Shown piece after piece: positions 15,378 through 22,079 of a stretch of DNA of 40,495 nt; position 1 is the first letter of the stretch, and every line of letters begins with the position of its first letter. The translations under genes and the position numbers were made by a program. This DNA comes from an uncultured Prevotellaceae bacterium (GTDB lineage Bacteria > Bacteroidota > Bacteroidia > Bacteroidales > Muribaculaceae), in NCBI GenBank assembly GCA_937916085.1, contig CALGGO010000113.1, positions 1 through 40,495 on the forward strand. The letters are read 5' to 3'. The notes under the pieces were generated by a model. That model worked only from the letters and a program-made list of their open reading frames with translations, was not told where the DNA came from and ran no database searches.

Positions 15378-16823
15378 ATGGAACCCATCAAATGCCCCAA
15401 TTGTGGAAACATAGTGCCGCCAGGCAGCAACCAATGTGTTTTTTGTGGAACACCAATAGCAGCCCCAGGCATGCCACCTATGCCACCTATGCCACAAGCA
15501 TCACAGATGCCTCCAATGCCCGAGGCTCCAAAGGCTCCCGAAATGCCACAGATGCCACAAGCACCACAGATGCCTCCTATGCCCGAGGCTCCAAAGGCTC
15601 CCGAGATGCCACAAGCACCTCAGATGCCACAGGCACCACAGATGCCTCCTATGCCCGAGGCTCCAAAGGCTCCCGAGATGCCACAAGCACCTCAGATGCC
15701 ACAGGCACCACAGATGCCTCCTATGCCCGAGGCTCCAAAGGCTCCCGAGATGCCACAGGCACCACAGATGCCACAGATGCCTCCCATGCCCGAGGCTCCA
15801 AAGGCTCCCGAAATGCCAGCTGTGCCCCCAATTCCTGCACCAGTGCCAACACCTGCACCAGTACCTGAATCCACCATTGTGGAGGTATTAAAAAATGCAG
15901 ATAACGCGCCTGTATCCGAACTTGTCGCTTCTATTAAGCGCGGCGAAATCACAGTTGATGATTTGAGGGAAATCGAACTTGATCCTCAAAAAATCAAAGC
16001 CGTGGAAGAAGGATTAAATCCTAGCATTCCTGTGCCGCCCCCTGCGCCAGCTCCAATTCCCGAGACTGCTCCCGCTCCAGTGCCCGAGCCTGCTCCCGCT
16101 CCGACTCCTGTGCCGCCCCCTGCGCCAGCTCCAATTCCCGAGCCTGCTCCCGCTCCAGTGCCTGAGCCTACTCCCGCACCAGTGCCCGAGCCTGCTCCCG
16201 CACCAATTCCTGACGCCGCTGCTGAACCTGCTCCAGCTCCAGTGCCCGAGCCACAATCCCCGATCCTGCCTCCACAGGAAGAGAAGAAGAAAAAGAAATT
16301 CCCCTGGCTATGGGTAATACTCATAGCATTGCTGGCAGCCCTTGGCGTGGGCGGATACTTTGCCTACGACAACGGCTACCTCGATTTCGCAAAGAAGTGG
16401 TTCGGCATCGACAAGAGCAAGACTACCGATGACAGCGACGACGAGAGCAGCGACGATGAGGAAAGCACTAGCGAAAGCACATCTGATGATGATGGCTTCT
16501 ATGACTATGACGATGAGGTTTCTACTTCTGTAAAGGACATCAACGAGCTTGATGACGATGACCTGGAGCCTCAACCCATCACCGATGTCACCCCAGAGCC
16601 AGAGCCCGCGCCCAAACCAGCGCCAGCTCCCAAGCCACAGCCCAAGCCACAGCCTAAGCCGCAGCCCAAGGCTCAACAACAAAAGCAGCAACAGCAAACC
16701 AACCAGCAGCAGTCACAACAAAATCAGCAATATCAGCAATATCAGCGTGACAAAGAGCTTCAAAGACAAAGAGACCGCGAGGAATACGAGCGTCTGCGCA
16801 ACGGCGGCAACAGAGTGATGTAA
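15378..16823 (+). CDS. Zinc-ribbon, Pro-rich repeat, single-pass membrane protein
   Basis: 481 residues. A zinc ribbon opens the protein (Cys6, Cys9, Cys20, Cys23: 'CPNC' and 'CVFC'). Residues 44-150 are five tandem units of 'MPPMPEAPKAPEMPQ' plus spacers; 165-214 is a short helical domain ('STIVEVLKNADNAPVSELV'); 217-293 is a second Pro-rich run ('PAPAPVPEP'). One membrane helix (309-329) follows a Lys-rich stop, then an acidic Ser/Asp segment (350-398) and a Pro-Lys-Gln-rich tail ending in charged coiled-coil-like sequence. By the positive-inside rule the zinc ribbon and repeats should be cytoplasmic and the acidic tail periplasmic. There is no enzyme signature; a scaffold or envelope-organising role is inference. 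Zinc-ribbon start proteins of this shape are common in Prevotella-like genomes. Confidence 0.8.
   Translation: MEPIKCPNCGNIVPPGSNQCVFCGTPIAAPGMPPMPPMPQASQMPPMPEAPKAPEMPQMPQAPQMPPMPEAPKAPEMPQAPQMPQAPQMPPMPEAPKAPEMPQAPQMPQAPQMPPMPEAPKAPEMPQAPQMPQMPPMPEAPKAPEMPAVPPIPAPVPTPAPVPESTIVEVLKNADNAPVSELVASIKRGEITVDDLREIELDPQKIKAVEEGLNPSIPVPPPAPAPIPETAPAPVPEPAPAPTPVPPPAPAPIPEPAPAPVPEPTPAPVPEPAPAPIPDAAAEPAPAPVPEPQSPILPPQEEKKKKKFPWLWVILIALLAALGVGGYFAYDNGYLDFAKKWFGIDKSKTTDDSDDESSDDEESTSESTSDDDGFYDYDDEVSTSVKDINELDDDDLEPQPITDVTPEPEPAPKPAPAPKPQPKPQPKPQPKAQQQKQQQQTNQQQSQQNQQYQQYQRDKELQRQRDREEYERLRNGGNRVM
15507..15827 (+). repeat. In-frame 63-72-bp tandem repeats of the zinc-ribbon gene
   Basis: Five units encode residues 44-64, 65-88, 89-112, 113-133 and 134-150. 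Units two and three are almost identical at DNA level, which indicates recent duplication. Lengths differ by multiples of 3 (MPQAPQ blocks), so repeat number may vary between strains without breaking the frame. Confidence 0.85.
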
Positions 16824-16850
16824 ACACATTACACCTTTACGTAATATAGT

Positions 16851-16881
16851 GTCCTGCACCTACCATGCAGGACATTATTTT
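16851..16881 (+). terminator. Terminator of the zinc-ribbon gene
   Basis: GTCCTGCA (16851-16858) pairs with TGCAGGAC (16866-16873), 7-nt loop, followed by ATTATTTTT. It lies 27 nt after the stop codon. Confidence 0.75.
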
Positions 16882-16912
16882 TGCTACCCGCCAGCAAGAC
16901 AATCTAAACACA

Positions 16913-17006
16913 AGGACAAAGGGCAAAGGACAAAGGACAAAAGACAAAGGACAAAGGGCAAAGGGCAAAGGACAAAGGGCAAAGGACAAAGGACAAAGGG
17001 CAAAAG
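16913..17006. repeat. 7-bp-period tandem array (GGACAAA/GGGCAAA)
   Basis: About thirteen 7-nt units, alternating GGACAAA and GGGCAAA with a few AGACAAA. It follows the terminator of the zinc-ribbon gene. It has the same period as the array at 15108-15230 but a different unit, so the two arose independently. Confidence 0.85.
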
Positions 17007-17540
17007 ATGAACTTATATTCTTATGTCTAAAAATGAAAACAAGAGCATAGTAGTTTCTCGTCGTTTGATACAGCTACCCCCACGCAGCAAGGGTCGGCTT
17101 CGCCGAGAACCATTAGCTCGACGAGAGCATGAAGCCCTAGTCGCACGAAGTGCGGTGGGCGGTGGCGAAGCCATCATGCTTGACTCAAATTGAACAAAAT
17201 TATAAAATAAAATTATCCAAAATTAGTGCAAGGTGAGGGCTGCGCCAAGCTTGCTTGAGCATTGCCGAACCGCAGCCTAATTTATCCAAAATTTTAGATA
17301 AAATGCTCACGCTCGCAAGGCAATTGAGCTAACAAGCAGACAAGGAACAAGCGAACAAGGCAATGGCAGTTGTCGCTTCGCTGGTTTGTCGCGCTAGTTT
17401 GCCGCTCGCAGGCTCGCTAGTCATGTCGCGCTTCGCGCTGGTTTTGTTACTCAGATTCTCTTGGCTCGTCAGCTCGTCAGCTTGTTTACTCGTCAGCTTG
17501 TTTGACTCGCTTAATCGTATTTTTCACAAAAAAGCATCCC
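17007..17540. other. Gene-free spacer built of small hairpins and dispersed repeats
   Basis: No gene is seen. It contains mini-hairpins CGGCTTCGCCG (near 17096), CGCACGAAGTGCG (near 17142) and TGGCGAAGCCA (near 17163), a larger stem GGCTGCG/CGCAGCC around 17238-17278, two copies of TTATCCAAAATT (near 17213 and 17282), a 30-bp inverted copy of the window end (17292-17321), a CGCTAGTTTGCCGCTCGC stretch like that at 9268-9375, and TTGACTCGCTTAATCGT (17502-17518), also found inverted at 40400-40422 and 40467-40489. Open frames here are repeat-derived and not credible genes. Confidence 0.6.
17292..17321 (-). repeat. Dispersed 30-bp repeat, copy inverted to 40441-40470
   Basis: The reverse complement (GCGAGCGTGAGCATTTTATC core) is identical over 30 bp to 40441-40470, and the core recurs at 4157-4179. 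All copies lie in spacers. Confidence 0.8.
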
Positions 17541-17577
17541 AAAATCGCTTATTATTGCGATTTTATTACTACCTTTG
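17541..17577 (+). promoter_or_regulatory. Promoter and palindromic operator candidate of the phosphatase operon
   Basis: TACCTTTG (17570-17577) is a good -7 box, 29 nt before the start codon at 17607. Just upstream, AAAATCGC (17541-17548) and GCGATTTT (17557-17564) form a perfect 8-bp inverted repeat with an 8-bp spacer, covering the region where the -33 box should be; no TTG is seen there at the right distance. An activator or repressor binding here would control the phosphatase genes. Confidence 0.5.
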
Positions 17578-17606
17578 GAAAATTAAATGAAAAACTGAAA
17601 TATGTT

Positions 17607-19094
17607 ATGAGACGATTATTGATAATCTTTGCCGCGTGCTGCGCTGCACTAGGCCTCGTGGCGCAGCCACGCATCGACCGCCCCAAACTGGTGGTGGGCG
17701 TTGTAGTCGATCAAATGAGATGGGACTACCTGTATTACTACTATGAGGACTATGGCAACGACGGCATCAGGCGGCTGCTGGGCGAGGGCTACAGCTGCGA
17801 GAACACGATGATAAACTATATCCCCACGGTCACCGCCATAGGCCACACGAGCCTCTACACCGGCTCGGTGCCGTTCTTCCACGGCATCGCCGGCAACGGT
17901 TTCATGATTGACGGCAAACCCGTGTCGAGCACCGATGACAAGAGCGTGGAAGGCGTGGGCACCGACGGCAAGGCGGGCATGAACTCGCCGCGCAACCTGC
18001 GTGCCACCACCATCGGCGACGAACTGAAACAGGCACTTGACTTTGAGTGCAAGGTCTATGGCGTCGCCATCAAGCCGCGCGCCGCCATCCTCCCCGCCGG
18101 GCACAGCGCCGACGCCGCCTACTGGTGGGACAGCGAGGTGGGGCACTTCGTCACCAGCACCTACTATATGGACCGCCTCCCCAACTGGGTGGAGAAGTTC
18201 AACCGCAAGTACAGCACCGAGCCCAAGCACGACCTCAACACCAGCAACGAGGGCGTGACCTACACCTTCCGCATGGCCGAGGCGATCCTCGAGAACGAGA
18301 AGCTGGGTCGCGGGAAATACACCGACATGCTGTGCGTGAGCGTGTCATCGACCGACGCCATAGGGCACACCTACAGCACACGCGGCCAGGAGAACTATGA
18401 GGTGTATATGCAGCTCGACAAAGAGCTGGCGCACTTCTTCAAAGAGCTCGACAAGCAAGTGGGACGCGGCAACTACCTGCTCTTCCTAAGCGCCGACCAC
18501 GGCGCAGCCCATAACCCCAACTTCATGAAAGAGCACGACCAGCCCGCCGGCGGCTGGGACGCGAGAGCGGCACGCACTAAGATGAATGAGGAAATCTACA
18601 GCGAGTGCGGCGTGCCCGATGCCATCCAAGCCATCTATGACTACCGCATCTACCTCAACCACAATAAAATCGACAGCGTGGGAGCCGACGTGGAGCAAGT
18701 CAAGAAAGTAGCCATTGATGTCCTCAACAAAGAAGATGAGCTGGTGGCAGTAGTAGATTATGAGAAAATCGAGGAGGCGAGCATCCCCCAAATCCTCAAA
18801 GAGCGACTCATCAACGGCTACCACCGTGGTCGCAGCGGCGACATCGTGGTGATGACACAAGCCGGCTACCTGCCATTCAGGGTGAAGAGCGACTACAAAG
18901 GCACTACCCATGGCTCGTGGTACCCTTACGACAGCCACATCCCGCTGGTGTTCATGGGATGGAATGTGCCTCACGGCGCGACCACCAAGCTCACCCGCAT
19001 CGTGGACCTCGCGCCCACCATCTGCGCCATGCTGCACATTCAGATGCCCAACGCCTGCATTGGCGAGGCCATCAATTTTGATGTTTCCAAATAA
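17607..19094 (+). CDS. PafA-type secreted alkaline phosphatase
   Basis: 495 residues from the ATG at 17607; earlier in-frame starts would put the promoter inside the gene. A signal peptide (1-20, 'LGLVAQ') exports it. The alkaline phosphatase superfamily fold shows Asp35 ('VVVDQMR'), the Thr nucleophile in 'PTVTAIGHTSLYTGS' (Thr76), 'SSTDAIGH' (Asp250, His254), 'SADHG' (Asp297, His298) and a late His in 'GTTHGSWYP', together the two-zinc site. 'IKPRAAIL' gives Lys156 and Arg158, the Lys-x-Arg pair that characterises PafA-like phosphate monoesterases as opposed to diesterases. It should release phosphate from phosphomonoesters in the periplasm. The PAP2 gene follows after 10 nt, so the two form an operon. 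Confidence 0.88.
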   Translation: MRRLLIIFAACCAALGLVAQPRIDRPKLVVGVVVDQMRWDYLYYYYEDYGNDGIRRLLGEGYSCENTMINYIPTVTAIGHTSLYTGSVPFFHGIAGNGFMIDGKPVSSTDDKSVEGVGTDGKAGMNSPRNLRATTIGDELKQALDFECKVYGVAIKPRAAILPAGHSADAAYWWDSEVGHFVTSTYYMDRLPNWVEKFNRKYSTEPKHDLNTSNEGVTYTFRMAEAILENEKLGRGKYTDMLCVSVSSTDAIGHTYSTRGQENYEVYMQLDKELAHFFKELDKQVGRGNYLLFLSADHGAAHNPNFMKEHDQPAGGWDARAARTKMNEEIYSECGVPDAIQAIYDYRIYLNHNKIDSVGADVEQVKKVAIDVLNKEDELVAVVDYEKIEEASIPQILKERLINGYHRGRSGDIVVMTQAGYLPFRVKSDYKGTTHGSWYPYDSHIPLVFMGWNVPHGATTKLTRIVDLAPTICAMLHIQMPNACIGEAINFDVSK

Positions 19095-19104
19095 TTGAGT
19101 GTCG

Positions 19105-21930
19105 ATGTTAAAACGAATAAAAAACGTGTGGTTGCTGCTTGCCGTCATTATCACGGCAAGCAACGCTAGTGCCAGTGTCGAAAACAGGTACCTGCAAGGC
19201 GACGACATGCCCAATGCCCTCGTCTTTCTGCCCTTGCCTCCCGACACTGCTATGCTTGCCTCCAATGGCGACTATGCACGCTGGATATGGGGCAAGACCA
19301 TGCGCAACACGCCGCGAGGTGAGCAGGCAAGCTGGGAATCAAAATATGGCATCGTGCGCATGTGCACCATCTACAGCGATGTGCTGGGCATCGACATCAG
19401 CGAGGAAAACACCCCTGCCATCTACCGCTTTATGCGCAAGGCAGGCGATACAGGAGCCGGGGCTGTGGCGATGATGAAGAATACCTACTTCCGCAAACGG
19501 CCGTTCCTTATCATGAACGAGCCAACGTGGGGAATGTATGACAGCTTCGAAGAACTTTCCAAAAATAGCTCCTATCCCTCATCTCACACGGGGTGCGGCT
19601 GGGGCACTGCATTGGCTCTTGCCGAGATGGCGCCACACATGCAGGACACCATTCTCAGACGGGGCTATGAGTATGGCATCAGCAGGGTGATAGTGGGAGC
19701 ACACTGGCAGAGCGATGTTGATGCCGCCATCGCATGCGCCAGCGCGGCGATAGCACGCTCGCACATCACCGACGATTATCAAGCCGACCTGGCGGCGGCA
19801 CGCGCCGAATATATGCAACTCAAAGGTCTCACCGAGAGCCAAATCAATACTAGTGCAGCACCGTCGGCAGTCAAAATTCTCGACAATCCCGCTCTTGAAG
19901 ACTCCTATTTCTATTATGGCGAGGTGGCACCTTACTGGCAAGCCAAAGGCGAGCGCGACACCGACCGTGGCTTTCAAGCGACACTTGATGCCAGTCTCAA
20001 CGACGATGACATCATCAACGGATTTTCGTCTTGCACAGGCATCAACATCTCCAATAGCACAATGCCGCATGTTGTCACACTGATGAAAGTGTTGAAATTG
20101 TGGCTTGGACTGCAAGCGTCAACGATGAAGAACTATTGGTTCCGATATAGACCTTACGCACAACTTGACGACGTTACAGCAGTACCCACCGACGAGGACA
20201 CCTACCACGATGACTCGTCCTACCCTTCAGGACACGCTATAATAGGCTGGGGACTGGCGCTGGCACTCACCGAGGTAATGCCCGACCACCAAAATGAGAT
20301 CCTGAAACGTGGATATGACTTTGGTTGGAGCAGAGTAATCGCCGGCTTCCACTATCCCACCGACGTGCAGGCAGGACGCGTCATGGCATCATGCTTGCTC
20401 ACCAAGTTGCATAACGACACTTATTTAAGCAACCTTTTGGAAGCCGCCAAGCAAGAATATGCTGCAATAGGGACCAGCAATAACAGCATCTCTGCCATCC
20501 CACGTTGCGAGCAGACACGGCACGACACCACATTAACGGCACTGCCTCCCGACACGGCTAGCACAATCTTTGCTGGCGACTTCTACCGATGGATATGGGG
20601 CAAGAAAATGCGCACTACCGAACCTGGCGCGATGGCACAACACGACTCGCAATGTGGTATCGACCATCTGTGCTCCATCTACAGCAGCGTGCTCGGCATC
20701 GACATTGGCGAAACCAGCACTCCAGCAATCTATAACATAATCTCTCAAACTGCTCAAACGGGGATTAGCAGTGCTATTGCAATGACCAATCTCACGTCAC
20801 GTAAGAAACCTTACGAATTGATGAACGAGCAGCCGTGGGGCGACAACGAAACCATACCCAACCTCAGCGACTCGGCGGCATCACATCCTTTGGCGCACGC
20901 AGCAATGGTGTGGAGCACGGCGTTAACATTGGCACAGATGGCACCACACTTGCAAGACACCATTTTGACTAGAGCAATGCAGTGCGCCACCAGTGGTGTT
21001 ATTGCCGGAATGTGCTGGCAGAGCGATGTCGATGCAGCCATCACATGCGCCAGCGCAGCCATAGCAAAATCCCGATACACGGCCGACTATCTGACCAGCC
21101 TGATTGACGCTCGCAATGAATATATGCAGATTAAAGGTCTTACCGAGAGCGACCTCAAAGCATCATCTTTCGCAGCCATCACCAAGATTCTCGACGCTCC
21201 ACCCACCCTCGACGACTACCACTTTGTGGGCGACCTTTTCACCTACTGGCAATATAAAGAGCTACGTTCCACTGAGCGAGGCGCGCAAGCCGATGCCGAT
21301 GAGGCGATGAACGACGATTACCTCATCAGCACCTTTAGCGAGTGCTCGCCTGTGGTCACCATCTCCCAAAGCGAGACACCAAGCATTGTCATGCTTATCA
21401 AAAGCCTGATATTCACTTTCGACTCACGCGCCACCACACTGAAGAACCTCACACATCGCATGCGGCCTTGCGCGCATTTTAAAGAACCCGTCGTCTATGG
21501 CTCCGAAGCGTGGCTTAACTACTACAAACCGTCATACCCCTCTCGCCACGCAATGCTAGGTTGGGCTATCGCATTGGCACTCACCGAAGTGATGCCCGAC
21601 TGCCAAAACGCAATACTCAAGCGCGGTTATGATTATGGCGAAAGCTGCATCATTAAAGGCACAAACTATGCCAGCGACGTGATGGCAGCAAGGGTGGCAG
21701 TGGCATGCGACATGAGTAAGATACACAACGAGCCTTTCTTTAAAACACTGCTTGACAACGCAAAAGAAGAGTATCAGAGAAAGCTTGATGAAGCAGGCAT
21801 CGAAACCATCATCGCCACATCCCTAGCAAGCGACACGCTATGGTATTCAATCACTGGAATAATATATAACACCAAGCCCACGACTCCAGGCATCTACATT
21901 CACAAAGGCAAGAAAGTCACCATACAATAA
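19105..21930 (+). CDS. Secreted protein with four tandem PAP2 (class A acid phosphatase-like) domains
   Basis: 941 residues from the ATG at 19105; a GTG two codons earlier is also in frame. A signal peptide (about 1-24) is followed by four PAP2 units at about 45-245, 268-455, 480-680 and 705-895. Units 1 and 2 keep the whole triad: K-x6-RP (Lys125, Arg132; Lys342, Arg349), PSSH/PSGH (His161; His377) and S-R-x5-H-x3-D (Arg194, His200, Asp204; Arg410, His416, Asp420). Unit 3 has Thr for Lys, Lys for Arg, PLAH, Gly for Arg and Cys for the nucleophilic His. Unit 4 keeps the first motif but has Cys for Arg and Asn for that His. Units 1 and 3, and 2 and 4, resemble each other, so a two-domain protein was duplicated and the second half lost catalysis. 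The end ('GIYIHKGKKVTIQ') resembles the C-terminal tails of secreted Bacteroidales proteins. Confidence 0.87.
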   Translation: MLKRIKNVWLLLAVIITASNASASVENRYLQGDDMPNALVFLPLPPDTAMLASNGDYARWIWGKTMRNTPRGEQASWESKYGIVRMCTIYSDVLGIDISEENTPAIYRFMRKAGDTGAGAVAMMKNTYFRKRPFLIMNEPTWGMYDSFEELSKNSSYPSSHTGCGWGTALALAEMAPHMQDTILRRGYEYGISRVIVGAHWQSDVDAAIACASAAIARSHITDDYQADLAAARAEYMQLKGLTESQINTSAAPSAVKILDNPALEDSYFYYGEVAPYWQAKGERDTDRGFQATLDASLNDDDIINGFSSCTGINISNSTMPHVVTLMKVLKLWLGLQASTMKNYWFRYRPYAQLDDVTAVPTDEDTYHDDSSYPSGHAIIGWGLALALTEVMPDHQNEILKRGYDFGWSRVIAGFHYPTDVQAGRVMASCLLTKLHNDTYLSNLLEAAKQEYAAIGTSNNSISAIPRCEQTRHDTTLTALPPDTASTIFAGDFYRWIWGKKMRTTEPGAMAQHDSQCGIDHLCSIYSSVLGIDIGETSTPAIYNIISQTAQTGISSAIAMTNLTSRKKPYELMNEQPWGDNETIPNLSDSAASHPLAHAAMVWSTALTLAQMAPHLQDTILTRAMQCATSGVIAGMCWQSDVDAAITCASAAIAKSRYTADYLTSLIDARNEYMQIKGLTESDLKASSFAAITKILDAPPTLDDYHFVGDLFTYWQYKELRSTERGAQADADEAMNDDYLISTFSECSPVVTISQSETPSIVMLIKSLIFTFDSRATTLKNLTHRMRPCAHFKEPVVYGSEAWLNYYKPSYPSRHAMLGWAIALALTEVMPDCQNAILKRGYDYGESCIIKGTNYASDVMAARVAVACDMSKIHNEPFFKTLLDNAKEEYQRKLDEAGIETIIATSLASDTLWYSITGIIYNTKPTTPGIYIHKGKKVTIQ

Positions 21931-21957
21931 AACTGCATCCTAATGCAGTTTTTTTTT
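21931..21957 (+). terminator. Terminator of the phosphatase operon
   Basis: AACTGCAT (21931-21938) pairs with ATGCAGTT (21943-21950), 4-nt loop, followed by a T-run to 21957. The stem starts directly after the stop codon. Confidence 0.85.
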
Positions 21958-21964
21958 CCTACTT

Positions 21965-21995
21965 TTTGTTATTTGGGCTATTTTTGCTAACTTTA
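21965..21995 (+). promoter_or_regulatory. hppA promoter
   Basis: TTTG (21965-21968), 19-nt spacer, TAACTTTA (21988-21995), one mismatch from TAnnTTTG. The start codon is 84 nt downstream. Confidence 0.5.
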
Positions 21996-22079
21996 CACGC
22001 TCAAAACTCAAGAAATTCTTGAGATGAGGCACTAAATATCTATAACATAGACTATTTAATTATAATCTAATATAAGTAT

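Noticed and set aside
16865..17050. Open frame over the GGACAAA array
   Set aside because: It translates a simple repeat (KGQRT/KGQRA) and starts inside a terminator.
17363..17606. Upstream extension of the alkaline phosphatase and a 75-codon frame
   Set aside because: They lie in dispersed repeats, and the -7 box is only 29 nt before the start at 17607, so the extension would not be transcribed in full.
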